Assembly: GCF_018138715.1 (NCBI RefSeq)
Contig: NZ_JAGSHX010000002.1
Coordinates: 1 to 64,000 of the forward strand
DNA: 64,000 bases
Source: Streptomyces asiaticus
GTDB lineage: Bacteria; Actinomycetota; Actinomycetes; Streptomycetales; Streptomycetaceae
Direction of reading: 5' to 3'
The position numbers and the translations under genes were made by a program. Within the stretch, counting starts at the first letter, position 1. Each line of letters opens with the position of its first letter. Shown here piece by piece: positions 9,652 through 18,704 of this stretch. A model generated the notes under the pieces. It had not been told where the DNA came from. It worked only from the letters and a program-made list of their open reading frames with translations, and did no database searches.

Positions 9652-9984
9652 TTACGACTCGCCACGCTGGTCGGTGGATTCCAGTTCCTTCAGACGCGTG
9701 GCGTATTCGGCGGCGATCCGCGCGATCTCCTTGGGTCCGGCGTCCTGGAGCCGCTGCTGCTCCTCCACGCACTTCTGCCGCTGCGCCTTCAGCTCCTCCA
9801 GACGCTGCTGGTCACCGGAGCGCCGGGCGAGCAGCAGCGCTCGGCCGTACCAGGCGATGACGGCGCCCACGGTTTCGAACGCCTCCTCATAGGAGACGGC
9901 GTTGTCGCCGCCCGGGCTCTGGGCCGGTTCGGACGAGGGCTGCGGGTCGCCAGACGAAGGCGAGGACGATGCGGCGTCGTGCAT
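9652..9984 (-). CDS. 110-aa predicted coiled-coil protein
   Basis: ATG at 9984. The first ~30 residues are Ser/Pro-rich and probably disordered. The rest is helical and strongly charged with heptad-like spacing (RRSGDQQRLEELKAQRQKCV, IARIAAEYATRLKELEST), suggesting a coiled coil or a small helical partner. It is divergent from the large P-loop ATPase at 10118 across 133 bp, so the two could share a promoter region. I do not recognise the family. Confidence 0.55.
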   Translation of the reverse strand: MHDAASSSPSSGDPQPSSEPAQSPGGDNAVSYEEAFETVGAVIAWYGRALLLARRSGDQQRLEELKAQRQKCVEEQQRLQDAGPKEIARIAAEYATRLKELESTDQRGES

Positions 9985-10117
9985 AGGAAGACCACCTCGG
10001 TGCCGGAACCCACAGCGAAACGATCACTCTCGTTGTGGGCTGAAACAGGGGCTGGGCCGACTACGGTACGCGGCATACATTGGGGCCCAGTGATCACTTC
10101 CGGGGGGACCTCATCAC

Positions 10118-12784
10118 ATGGACCTACGTGCGCTGTTCAGCTCCAACGACCCCGTGGGCAGCAGTGAGGCGTTCACCAACCGCCAGAGCCAGTGGGACGT
10201 CGTCGCCACCGCCATCGAGGAGCACCTGCGGCACATCGCTGCCCCGAGCTTCGACGTGGAGGACCTGGAGAGCCCGCGTACCAACGTGATCGTGTTTCAC
10301 GGGGTCGGCGGCGTCGGCAAGTCGACCCTGCTGCGCAAGATCGAATCGGCGCTCACTGCGGCCGAGCAGCGCCCCCGGCAGTGGGGCACCCCCGCCTGGG
10401 CAGGCGAGACGATCCTCCCTGTCCGAATCGACCTGGCCCGCTCGGCCTCGACGGACTTCGAGCGCGTCGTGCTGACGATCCGGCTCGCCCTGGCTGCCAC
10501 CGTCGGCCGCCCCCTGCCCAGTTTCGACCTGGCGCTGCGCCGCTACTGGGACGCCCAGCATCCCGGGGAGCCGCTGGAGGAGTACGTCCGGCGCACCGGC
10601 CTGGTGGGCAAGTTCGGACAGTTGCTACCGCAGCAGGTGCAGTCCGCGGTCGGGCAGGTCGCCAGTGCCCTGCAACTGCCTGGCCTGGTCGGATCAGCGG
10701 CCGGGCAGATTGCCACGGCGCTCGTGCAGGCACTGCGCGAGCGCCGCGAACGCGCACGGGCCCTGGCCGGATGCGCCCGGACCGCCGCTCTGCTGGAGGC
10801 CGACCCCGACCTGGAGGCGCTTTCCTACTATCCGCACCTGCTGGCATGGGAGATCAGCCGCCTGCCGGCCAAGCGAGCGGTGGTTCCGGTCATCCTGCTG
10901 GACACCTTCGAGGACACCGCAGATCGCCACCGCGACACCGAGCGCCTCCTTCAGCGCCTGGTGTGGCTGATGCCGAACGCGTTCTTCGTCATCGGCGGCC
11001 GCAATCGCCTGGCGTGGGCCGACCCTACTGTGCAAGGGCAGTTGGACTTCACCGGCCCTCACGCCTGGCCCGGCCTTGCCCCTCAGGCCGGGCAGCCTGC
11101 CCAGGCCGCCGGCGGCGATCGCCAGCACCTGATCGGCGACTTCTCCCCCGAGGACTGCGACGACTACCTCGCACGCCGCCTCACCCAGGACGGCCAGCCG
11201 CTCATCACCCCCGCCATCCGCGCCGTCATCACCGAGCGCGCCCACAGGCTGCCGCTCCACCTGGACCTGGCCGTCGCCCGCTACCTGGAGATCCGCCGCA
11301 CCGGCCGCACCCCCACCCCGGACGATTTCGACCACACCTTCCCTGCCCTCGTCGCCCGCGCGATGTCGGACCTCACCGCCGACGAGCGCCACGTCCTGCG
11401 CAGCGCCAGCCTGCTGGATGCTTTCGACCTGGAGCTGGCCACCCAAGCGGCGGGCCTGACCCACCAGGCGGCAGCACGCCAGCTCGTCGAGCGTCCGATG
11501 ATCAGCGAGGATCCGTACGCGATCTGGCCCTACCACCTGCACGGCGCCATCCGCACCGCGCTACGGGCTGATGACCACACCGAGGACCGCTGGACCCCCG
11601 CCGACTGGCACCGAGCCGCCGAACGCGCTCTGGCCGCCCTCGGTCGGCAGTGGCAGGACACCAGCGCCCTCCTCCCCAGCCGGACCCTCCTCATCGCGTG
11701 CCTGCGTCAGGGCCTGCGCCTGGCCCGCGACCACCACCTGGGCGACCTCGGCTGGCTCACCGACGCCGCCTTCGCCTACACCGACGACTCCGTCTGGGAA
11801 CCCCTCGCCCCACCCACCCACACCCCCGGCACCGGGCCGCAGACCGGCCCGGACACGCCCGCCGACGCCCTGGCCGAACTCCTCACCGCCATCGCCCGCC
11901 GCCAGCACGAACACCGCGAACGCACCGCCGAACGCCTCACCGCCGTCCTGGACACCGGACTGCTCCCCGGCGAACTCACCGAGCTCGCCCTGTATTACCG
12001 GGCCAAAGCCCACAAAGACCTCGCCCGCACCGACGCAGCCCTGGACGGCATGCGCCAGGTCGCCGACGCAGGCGGCCAGCTCGCCCCACGCGCCCGCCGC
12101 GGCCTGGCCAACCTCGCCCGCATCCGCGGCGACTTCCCCACCGCCCTGGCCGCCATCCCTACCCTGGGCTGGGAAGGCCGCCACCACCGCGTCCTGGCCC
12201 ACATCCGGTGGCCCCACGGCGACATCGACCGCGCCATCGCCGCCTTCGAAGCCGCACGGGCCGAAGCAGAACAGCACGACGCCCCGGGCGAGCGGGCCAT
12301 CGCCCAGACCCTCCTCGCCCTGGTCACCGCCTTCACCGACCCACACCGCGCCGACGACGAACTCGCCCTCGCCCACCAGTACCTCGCCCCGCTCGACCAG
12401 CGCGCCACCACCTACTACGCCACCGTCGCGGCCCTCATCCGTGATGCCGGCACCGACCGCGACGTCACCGACCGCGCCACCGTCCTGCACACCGAGAGCA
12501 CCGTCGCCGGCCTTCCCTGGCTCACCCCACTCATCCACACCGCCGTCGCCTTCCACCACGCCGTATGCGGCGCACAGGACGACCTGACAGCCACCATCGG
12601 CCAGCTGCGTGAGGCAACCGCGAACGGCGACTTCGCCTACTACGTCGACATCGCCACCGCTATGGGAGACCTGCCCCAGCCCGCTGGGAGCGCCATACAG
12701 TGGCTTGACGATGCGCAAACCGTCCGGGAGCGCTGGCGTGCCCTGGTCACCGCTCGGCGGAATCACCTGGGCACACCACAGTGA
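10118..12784 (+). CDS. Large P-loop NTPase with TPR-like C-terminus (STAND-like)
   Basis: ATG start with GGGGGG upstream; 888 aa. Walker A GVGGVGKST is at ~residues 66-74, and a Walker B-like strand VVPVILLDTFED lies near residues 254-265. The GG-x-x-NRLAWADP segment resembles the sensor/GxP region of STAND ATPases. The C-terminal third (from ~residue 600) is Ala/Arg-rich paired helices of TPR type (AKAHKDLARTDAALDGMRQV, IDRAIAAFEAARAEAEQ). Such proteins are regulatory switches in Streptomyces and, in other lineages, antiviral sensors. No effector domain is obvious at the N-terminus, where residues 1-50 are short and unrecognised. The divergent 110-aa gene is a candidate partner. Confidence 0.7.
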   Translation: MDLRALFSSNDPVGSSEAFTNRQSQWDVVATAIEEHLRHIAAPSFDVEDLESPRTNVIVFHGVGGVGKSTLLRKIESALTAAEQRPRQWGTPAWAGETILPVRIDLARSASTDFERVVLTIRLALAATVGRPLPSFDLALRRYWDAQHPGEPLEEYVRRTGLVGKFGQLLPQQVQSAVGQVASALQLPGLVGSAAGQIATALVQALRERRERARALAGCARTAALLEADPDLEALSYYPHLLAWEISRLPAKRAVVPVILLDTFEDTADRHRDTERLLQRLVWLMPNAFFVIGGRNRLAWADPTVQGQLDFTGPHAWPGLAPQAGQPAQAAGGDRQHLIGDFSPEDCDDYLARRLTQDGQPLITPAIRAVITERAHRLPLHLDLAVARYLEIRRTGRTPTPDDFDHTFPALVARAMSDLTADERHVLRSASLLDAFDLELATQAAGLTHQAAARQLVERPMISEDPYAIWPYHLHGAIRTALRADDHTEDRWTPADWHRAAERALAALGRQWQDTSALLPSRTLLIACLRQGLRLARDHHLGDLGWLTDAAFAYTDDSVWEPLAPPTHTPGTGPQTGPDTPADALAELLTAIARRQHEHRERTAERLTAVLDTGLLPGELTELALYYRAKAHKDLARTDAALDGMRQVADAGGQLAPRARRGLANLARIRGDFPTALAAIPTLGWEGRHHRVLAHIRWPHGDIDRAIAAFEAARAEAEQHDAPGERAIAQTLLALVTAFTDPHRADDELALAHQYLAPLDQRATTYYATVAALIRDAGTDRDVTDRATVLHTESTVAGLPWLTPLIHTAVAFHHAVCGAQDDLTATIGQLREATANGDFAYYVDIATAMGDLPQPAGSAIQWLDDAQTVRERWRALVTARRNHLGTPQ

Positions 12785-12952
12785 CCACCTGCATGCCTAG
12801 ACGGGCAGAACCTTCCTGGTCAGAGGGAAGCAGTCGCTTCCGCGGGGCGCGGGCTGTACACTGCATGGTGAGCCGGTGGCCGTGGGCCTCCGGAAGTGGA
12901 GCCAGGTGACCTGGGGCAGACCGGGAGCCTGGCTCGGCGCATTTCTGGGCTC

Positions 12953-13546
12953 CTAGTCGGTCTTGACGTCGAACTCTGCCACCACGTTGGCTAGCTCTGC
13001 CCAGTACTCGTTCTCCCCCAGCTGGTGAGCCCGGCACGCGCCGGCAACGACGTCTGCGACCCACAGCAGCGGCTCGTCCCGCCCGAATACGTGCTCGATA
13101 CGGAAGCTGATCCCCTTGGGCAGTAAGAAGCGGGCACTTTGCACCGTGCGGATGTCGCGCTGGTTGAGCTGAGGCTCGCGAGCCTCCATGAACAGCTGCG
13201 CGACGCCAAAGGAGTGCAGCTGGGCGACCAGCTGTGTCAGACACTTGCTTCGGGCCCGCTCCTGCTTCCGGCGGGGAACGGGGGAGCCGACCGCGACGAC
13301 ATGAACGCCCCCCAGGCGTGCAACGGTTTTCGCGGCCTGTTTCCTCTCCCGCTGGTCCATCTCGGTCCAGTGCGCCTTGGCCGTGGTCCTGCGGCCGCGC
13401 TGAGCGAGCATGGCCTCCCGCGCGGCATCCAGCATCTGCGGCTCAATGACCGCCGCGGCGATGATGTAGAAGCCAGCGGAGTCTTTCTCCTGAAAGGACT
13501 CGTCCGACCAGGCGGACAAGCCGGGATGGCCAACGGGCGATATCAC
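12953..13546 (-). CDS. DUF3800-like protein (197 aa)
   Basis: The start is placed at GTG 13546, preceded by AGGAGGAG; longer in-frame extensions run through antisense sequence of no quality. The protein opens near SDESFQEKDSAGFYIIAAAV, has a KAHWTEMDQRERKQAA block and ends with LLWVADVVAGACRAHQ. This order (acidic DES at the first strand, a basic-acidic HW.E site, a late ADxxAGA helix) fits the DUF3800 family, which is often found in defence or mobile contexts and has a predicted RNase-H-like fold. The assignment is from pattern memory only. Confidence 0.55.
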   Translation of the reverse strand: MISPVGHPGLSAWSDESFQEKDSAGFYIIAAAVIEPQMLDAAREAMLAQRGRRTTAKAHWTEMDQRERKQAAKTVARLGGVHVVAVGSPVPRRKQERARSKCLTQLVAQLHSFGVAQLFMEAREPQLNQRDIRTVQSARFLLPKGISFRIEHVFGRDEPLLWVADVVAGACRAHQLGENEYWAELANVVAEFDVKTD

Positions 13547-14064
13547 GGTGCGCGGATCTCCTCCTGTAACGGCGGATGGCCCGTCCCTCACGGCGTCACA
13601 ACGCCGCTGGACAGAACCTTCATCAGCCGGGTGCCTGACACGATGAACGGCGAGCACATGGCCCACGTCCGCCGGAGGAGCCGGGACGGTCCGGAGAAGA
13701 TCAGTGACCTTCCGTTGCCCATTGTAGGCGGTCAACGAGCCGTGGGGCAGCGGCCTTTCCCAAGGCCGGCACCGCTGTCTGCCCGGCACCGCCGCGGCCG
13801 CGATGGCAGGGTCGGACACGCCGCACGGGCGCGATGGCCTGATGTGCTGCGAGCTCTCCCGGGCCCGCAGCACAGGTTCGGGAGCTGACCGATCGTCCCG
13901 ATGACACGGCATCAACCCTCGTGGCAGCCTCGGCCGTGATCGGGACCGGCAGAGGGAGGGACCGGTTCCCGGGGCAGGCTGTCGAACCGAAATGGGAAGC
14001 GGTCGAGCTGACGTAGGCCGAAGCCGGGTGCCGATGGCCCGGGCGCCGAGGTGGGGGCAGGGCC
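13547..14064. other. Gene-free stretch
   Basis: 518 bp without a convincing gene. A 68-codon frame at 13701-13907 (-) is Arg/Ala-rich with no features, and I do not trust it. Confidence 0.5.
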
Positions 14065-15357
14065 TTATCTGGCCCGGAGATCGTCGAGCTCGCCCCGGGT
14101 CAGGGTGAACGGTGGGGTGCGGCCCTTCCACCCTTCCTGGGTGGCGTGCACGAGACCGGGCGACGGCTGCTCTGCGCCGTAGTCGGGCGCGGGGTTGGTG
14201 ATGTCGTCCAGCAGCGTGTCGATGAGCTTGGCAAGCGCCCTCGGCCCTCCGCCGCCGTAGCCGTAGGTGTAGTTCCCTCCCTTCATCACCTGGGGCGCCA
14301 GGAAGACGGTCCCGTCCTGGGTGCGCACCCAGACCGCACCGTGGCCGATGGTCAGGGTGGCGAGCGGGGAGATGGTGGGCAGGCGTTGCGGGGCGAGGGT
14401 TTCGATCGCTCCGTCGCGTGTGTGTACGGCCGGCATGTCGGTCAGCGGATCGATGAGGATCTGCTGCTCTCCGGTGTCGCCGAGGTAGGTGGCCAGCGCG
14501 GTGCGGGGGCTCGGCTGAAGTCGGGAAGCCCACTGTGCGGCTTCCGCGCAGGAGGAGGGGTCGACGGTGATCTCGCACGCGCCGGGGAAGTAGCGGTTGG
14601 CGCCCAGCACCTGCCCGAGGCGAGCGCACCGGGCGGCGAGGACGTCCGGCCGGGCCAGGATCATCTTCCAACCGTCTCGCAGGATTTCTTCGGCGATGTC
14701 TTCGGGCGGGTGAGGCCTCAGCGGGCGGGCGGCGACCGCGATCGAGTCGATGTCCTCGCTGGCATCCACGTACCTAGCGATCTGCTCCAGGGCACCGGTC
14801 GCCTCGTCCCACACAGCCCGACGTGCAGTGTCGAGCGCGGCCGCGGCCGCATGCGAGCCGTCAGGCTCTTCAGCGGCCAGGCGCAGCAGCGGTCCCAGAT
14901 CAGGCGTGACGCGGGCGGGCACCTTCAAGGTAGGTGCTCCCGGTTTCCACTCCGCCATCAGCTCCGGGTCCCGCACCCTGCTGTGCCAGTACGGTGCGGG
15001 ATGGCCCAGCACGCGCCCCAGCAGCTTCCACGTCGTCCCGTAGGGCATGTCCGGTGCTGCGGCATCGACCGCCTCCAGGCTCGGCCCGTGGGGGATGTTG
15101 TAGTCGGCTTCGACCACGGCCAGCGCGGCCGCATCAGCAGCGAGTTCGTCCAGCAGGGACGCGCTCGGCATCACCATGCCGAGGCCCTCGCGGACCGGAT
15201 AGGCCAGCACGACCCTTCCGGCCTCCGTGTCCCACCGGTACAGCATCCACCCCTCATGCAGATCTCCGCCGCGGAATGTGGAAGGCCGGGTGGCCACCGT
15301 TTCCCGCAGGAGACGCATGTGCTGGCCACCGGGCTTCTCAGAGCGCCTGAACTGCAA
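14065..15357 (-). CDS. Hypothetical protein (430 aa)
   Basis: A long frame with normal Streptomyces codon bias. The start at 15357 is a TTG with GAGGGGGA just upstream; ATG 15318 is the alternative. The N-terminal half is alpha/beta with RWDTEAGRVVLAYPVREG; the middle contains a helical Ala-rich region (DGSHAAAAALDTARRAVWDE). The C-terminal part has LATLTIGHGAVWVRTQDGTV, then a glycine/tyrosine loop GGNYTYGYGGGGPRALAKLI and a terminal LTRGELDDLRAR. No catalytic signature or signal peptide. I do not recognise the family. Confidence 0.6.
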   Translation of the reverse strand: MQFRRSEKPGGQHMRLLRETVATRPSTFRGGDLHEGWMLYRWDTEAGRVVLAYPVREGLGMVMPSASLLDELAADAAALAVVEADYNIPHGPSLEAVDAAAPDMPYGTTWKLLGRVLGHPAPYWHSRVRDPELMAEWKPGAPTLKVPARVTPDLGPLLRLAAEEPDGSHAAAAALDTARRAVWDEATGALEQIARYVDASEDIDSIAVAARPLRPHPPEDIAEEILRDGWKMILARPDVLAARCARLGQVLGANRYFPGACEITVDPSSCAEAAQWASRLQPSPRTALATYLGDTGEQQILIDPLTDMPAVHTRDGAIETLAPQRLPTISPLATLTIGHGAVWVRTQDGTVFLAPQVMKGGNYTYGYGGGGPRALAKLIDTLLDDITNPAPDYGAEQPSPGLVHATQEGWKGRTPPFTLTRGELDDLRAR

Positions 15358-15406
15358 CGAATCCCCCTCAACATTTCGGCCCTTGTGGACTGTGTCCAGG
15401 ATGGGC

Positions 15407-15514
15407 TCACCGGAGGTGCTGGAGCCAGATGGCGATGACGCTGCCCGGCAGCGGCGCCCCGATGCCGGCCCTCACGAGACAGCGGCTCAGGGACCAGCGG
15501 ACAGGACGTTCACC
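15407..15514 (-). pseudogene. Remnant copy of the small membrane protein gene at 18425
   Basis: The frame ends ...IWLQHLR and contains RWSLSRC, closely matching the C-terminus ...VWLQHIL and RWTLSRR of the 60-aa gene at 18425-18607. The DNA around both ends is also alike (15384-15445 versus 18405-18465, including the downstream GGGCTCAC). No in-frame start codon with a ribosome site is present, so I read it as a truncated duplicate. Confidence 0.45.
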
Positions 15515-15555
15515 GCATGGTGCGGCTCTATCGGAAAGTGCAGGCTGCGCAGCCT

Positions 15556-16698
15556 CTACACCGCAGCCCGGTCGTGGGCCTGGAGCGGCCAGCGCGGCCC
15601 CGTTGCTGCATCCCGGCACCATACGTACTGGCGCTCGGGTTTCACGGTCATGCCGAAGTCGTACAAGGTCGGCTGCCCCTCGGCCAGCCACCATTCCCAG
15701 GCAGGTTCCAGTTCGTCGGCCAGGCGCCGCGGCCCGCCCTGGTACGCGACGGCCTTCCCATCGGGGAGTGTGCTGAGTGTGGCCCAGGAGGCGACGCCGT
15801 CGTGGAGCCATACGTTCACCCCGTCGTCATCCATGCCCGTGCTGATCTGCACGTCGGGGAGGTGGATGCGCAGGGCGAACAGCAGGTACGCGTCGTCCTT
15901 CAGCGGGTGCAGGTCCCGTGTGAAGGGGCGTTCGTCGTCGGCGGGGCCGGTGCCGCGCACGTGCGGCCAGCTGCTCGCGGGCGGTGTGCCGCGGGCAGGC
16001 ATGAACGTCGCCAGTCCCTGCATCCACCCCACCGCCGAGCGGTGGTCGTCGGCAACGGTCAGCGCGACGTGCCCCAGCCTCCCCCACGGGGTGACGATCC
16101 TCCCGCCCGGCCGCGTCTGCTCCACCCACGCCCAGGGCACCTGGTCGACGGCGTAGGTGGAGACCACGCGGTCGTACGGCGCGCCGGGCGGCCAGCCATC
16201 GGTGCCGTCGGCGGCCACGACCGCCGCGTCGGTACCGGTCGCGTCGAGGTGTTCCTGGGCCTGCCGGGCCAGTTCGTCGTCCACCTCGACGCTGATCACG
16301 CGTCCGGGGCCGGCGCGCCAGGTGAGGAGGGCCGCGTTCCAGCCCGTCCCGGCCCCCAACTCGAGGACGCGGTGACCGGGGTCGAGCATGAGGGAGTCGA
16401 GCATGTCCACCACGATCGACGGACACGACAGGCTCGAGGAGGGCGCGCCGTCGGTGATCTGGGTGACGGCCGCGTCGTAGGGCCGGCCGTATACCTCGGC
16501 GGTCCACCGGTCGGGGTCGGTGCCGCAGTCGAGTGGCTGGTAGGTGTGGCCGTCCCAGCGCCACAGCCGGTCGGGCGCGAAGGCGTGCCGTGGTGTGTCG
16601 GCGACGGCCTGCCGTGTCCAAGGCGAGCGGCCAGGCCACAGCCCCAGTTGGTCCATGGCCTCGTCCAGCCGCTGCCGAAGAGCGTCGTAGTCGGTCAC
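15556..16698 (-). CDS. PCMT-type SAM-dependent methyltransferase (380 aa)
   Basis: GTG start five bases after the stop of the 37-aa mini-ORF, suggesting translational coupling. SAM-binding motif I is clear as VLELGAGTGWNAALLT near residues 108-123, with an acidic EVDDE after the second strand, DGTDGWPPGAPYDRVVST, and a PGGRIVTPWG strand. This is the protein-L-isoaspartate O-methyltransferase fold. Housekeeping PCMTs are about 220 aa. The extra ~160-aa C-terminal domain is typical of Streptomyces PCMT-like enzymes, some of which modify ribosomal peptides. Whether the substrate is a protein, the mini-peptide, or something else is open. Confidence 0.75.
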   Translation of the reverse strand: MTDYDALRQRLDEAMDQLGLWPGRSPWTRQAVADTPRHAFAPDRLWRWDGHTYQPLDCGTDPDRWTAEVYGRPYDAAVTQITDGAPSSSLSCPSIVVDMLDSLMLDPGHRVLELGAGTGWNAALLTWRAGPGRVISVEVDDELARQAQEHLDATGTDAAVVAADGTDGWPPGAPYDRVVSTYAVDQVPWAWVEQTRPGGRIVTPWGRLGHVALTVADDHRSAVGWMQGLATFMPARGTPPASSWPHVRGTGPADDERPFTRDLHPLKDDAYLLFALRIHLPDVQISTGMDDDGVNVWLHDGVASWATLSTLPDGKAVAYQGGPRRLADELEPAWEWWLAEGQPTLYDFGMTVKPERQYVWCRDAATGPRWPLQAHDRAAV

Positions 16699-16703
16699 GC
16701 GGT

Positions 16704-16817
16704 CTACTTCCGGTGTGTCCCGGACGGCGGCGGAGGCGGCGGCACCTGCCCGTCCGAGTTGTTCGGCGGCGGGGTTCCCTGCCCCGGATCAGGATCCGGC
16801 TTGCGATGTTTGCTCAC
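16704..16817 (-). CDS. 37-aa Pro-rich mini-ORF upstream of methyltransferase
   Basis: GTG start at 16817 with GGAG 8 bases upstream. The product begins MSKHRKPDPDPGQG, continues PPPNNSDGQVPPPPPPSG and ends THRK. It lies directly before the PCMT-like gene, whose own ribosome site (GGAAG) is inside this frame's last codons, so the two are probably co-translated. It could be a real small protein, a peptide substrate of the methyltransferase, or a leader that couples translation. No homologue is known to me. Confidence 0.4.
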   Translation of the reverse strand: MSKHRKPDPDPGQGTPPPNNSDGQVPPPPPPSGTHRK

Positions 16818-17002
16818 GAGCTACTCCAGATTCTTCACCTCTGTAACCGCGCCATGATGACGCGGTATCAGGGGCAGCGGTAGAGCGCGCGGGAGCACCT
16901 GCGGGCGGCGACGGCCGCCATCGCTTGGTGCCCGGCGGCATTCCCCCCTCCCCCGGGCTCCCGGCGCGCCGGCCATGCCAGCGCGCTGGGAGCTGATGCG
17001 CA

Positions 17003-17692
17003 TCAGGGGCAGGTGTCGAGCATGCCGGTCAGCGCGGCATGTTCTTCCTCGTCCGTGGTGAGGGCGTAGGCGTGCTTGACCGAGATCCACGCACGGGCGT
17101 ATGTGCAGCGGTAGCTGGCCAGGTCTGGCTGCCAGTCGGAGGGGTCTTTATCGCTCTTTGCCCGGTTGGAGTGGGCTGAGACGGCGATGAGCTGGGAATG
17201 GGCGAGATCGTTGGCGAACGCCCGGCGATCCGCGGTCGTCCACTGCGAGGCACCGGACCGCCACGCCTCCTTCAGCGGCACGACATGGTCGATGTCCACC
17301 TTGGACGCCGTGTCAAGCACCGCACCGTCGTACGCCGAGCGCCAGCTGCCGACCGTGGCCCGGCACTGCCGGTCCTGGGCGACCTGATCGCCGTCCCGAG
17401 CGAGGACGACTTCGCGGGTGTCGCAGGTGCCGAACTGGGTGGCCCAGTGGGGGAACTTCGCCCGGCTGTAGCCGGGGACATCGTCCTCGGGCGCGACAGT
17501 CAGCTCGCCCAGCTCTGCCCAGGCCTCCTCGGCGGTCGGGGGCTCCGGGAGCTCCGCCGCTGTTACGGGAGCGGTGGTGGAAGACGCGGTGCCCGGTGTG
17601 CTCGGTACAGCCCAGCTCGAGGGTGCGGAGCCCACGAGACCGGCAGTTGCCAGCGTGGCGGCCACCGCAGCGGCCCAGCAACGAATCATCAT
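17003..17692 (-). CDS. Secreted HNH-family endonuclease (GmrSD/DUF1524-like)
   Basis: Start at ATG 17692 (MMIRCWAAAVAATLATAGL), giving a signal peptide that likely ends at ~residue 28. The mature protein of ~200 aa carries KVDIDHVVPLKEAW, a central HSQLIAVSAHSNRAKSDKDP stretch and DWQPD. These form the HNH nuclease core: DHVVP with catalytic His, then NRAKSDKDP with metal-binding Asn. The cysteines in FGTCDTREV, DRQCRATVG, YRCTYA and MLDTCP would suit an extracellular enzyme. Secreted nucleases of this type are widespread in Streptomyces. Confidence 0.8.
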   Translation of the reverse strand: MMIRCWAAAVAATLATAGLVGSAPSSWAVPSTPGTASSTTAPVTAAELPEPPTAEEAWAELGELTVAPEDDVPGYSRAKFPHWATQFGTCDTREVVLARDGDQVAQDRQCRATVGSWRSAYDGAVLDTASKVDIDHVVPLKEAWRSGASQWTTADRRAFANDLAHSQLIAVSAHSNRAKSDKDPSDWQPDLASYRCTYARAWISVKHAYALTTDEEEHAALTGMLDTCP

Positions 17693-17872
17693 GACCGTCA
17701 CCGTGACGTGCCCCACTGGGCCGAACGCTCAGTTTCCGGTGGCGTCACCCCAAAGTGGATGTGCGGCACCTGGACTCCAGCTGTCCGCAAGGCGCTTGGG
17801 ATACGGGACATAGTTGGTCCTCGGCGAGGCGCGCTTCCCGCGCGGGAGGCACCACGCGGACGGGAGGACTTG

Positions 17873-18280
17873 TCAGCCGCAGTCGTTGCGGTTGATACGC
17901 AGGGATCGGGTCTGGTCGTTGAGGTTGTAGCCGCGCAGGTCGTGGATCGAGCCGCCGCTCTTGGTGACGCACACCCACCGACCCGAGAAATTCCGCTTCT
18001 CGTAGACGCGTGCCGTGCGGCCGGAGTTGTTCCGCACCGAGCTGCCTCGATCGCGGATGGCGGAGGGCAGGTCCTTCACACTGCCGTCGACGGCCCGCTT
18101 CACCCACGGCTGCCCGCCGAAGCCGGTCTCGGGGTAGATGCACACGTAGCCATCGGGGCAGTCGATCACTGCCGACCTGGCAGCCGCCGCCGGCGCGGCA
18201 GCGGGAGCCGCGGCGGTCAGCAGGGGCACGGTCAGCGCAGCGGCCACCAGGCCGCGGGAGAGATGGTTCACGCCCCCCAT
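17873..18280 (-). CDS. Secreted peptidase-inhibitor family I36-like protein
   Basis: The start is most likely ATG 18280 or the GTG three codons later at 18271; the following HLSRGLVAAALTVPLLTAAA is a signal peptide. The mature part has DCPDGYVCIYPETGFGGQPW and VYEKRNFSGRWVCV, the beta-gamma-crystallin-like repeats of the I36 family (SMI, a Streptomyces metalloproteinase inhibitor). Cysteines are paired. Neighbouring secreted genes are independent. A second, more distant I36-like protein is at 34526. Confidence 0.75.
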   Translation of the reverse strand: MGGVNHLSRGLVAAALTVPLLTAAAPAAAPAAAARSAVIDCPDGYVCIYPETGFGGQPWVKRAVDGSVKDLPSAIRDRGSSVRNNSGRTARVYEKRNFSGRWVCVTKSGGSIHDLRGYNLNDQTRSLRINRNDCG

Positions 18281-18424
18281 TGGACGGCCGCAACACCGCT
18301 CGCGGGGGGCGCCAGGAGACGAAACCACACGATCAGGGAAATATAGCTCCTGAAGGTGCACCAGCGGTGCACGCTTAAGTCTCTGTATCATTCCGGCCCC
18401 TGGTGACCTGCTTCCAGGACGGGC

Positions 18425-18607
18425 TCACAGGATGTGCTGGAGCCAGACGGTGATGCCGCTGACCGCGGCGGTGCCGGTGCCGTAGCAGGCTCCTTGCAGC
18501 ATGAGACGGGTGGCGGTGCGACGGCGGCTCAGGGTCCAGCGGGCAAGGCGGATCGCCGGATTGACCGGCTTCTTGCGCCCCTCGGCCGGGACGGGATTAT
18601 GCTGCAT
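18425..18607 (-). CDS. 60-aa small membrane protein downstream of sigma operon
   Basis: ATG 18607 with GAGAGG about 10 nt upstream. A basic N-terminal half (GRKKPVNPAIRLARWTLSRR) is followed by one hydrophobic segment to the end (ACYGTGTAAVSGITVWLQHI). It lies 97 bp downstream of the TPR-like gene of the ECF sigma operon, same strand. It could be a small inner-membrane protein controlled by that sigma factor. A truncated duplicate lies at 15407-15514. Confidence 0.5.
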   Translation of the reverse strand: MQHNPVPAEGRKKPVNPAIRLARWTLSRRRTATRLMLQGACYGTGTAAVSGITVWLQHIL

Positions 18608-18704
18608 GGCAGATGGTCCTCTCTGGGGGCATCGTGCTGGGAGCCCGTCCGATCCGTGGCCTTGGAACCGGAGATCGGAGTCGGGCTCCTTTGCTGTTTC
18701 GGTG

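Noticed and set aside
11561..12766. 401-codon minus-strand frame opposite the STAND-like gene
   Set aside because: Gly/Val-rich low-complexity shadow caused by codon bias.
13547..14671. N-terminal extension of the DUF3800-like frame
   Set aside because: Arg/Pro-rich reading of gene-free DNA and antisense sequence; a GTG with AGGAGG at 13546 is a better start.
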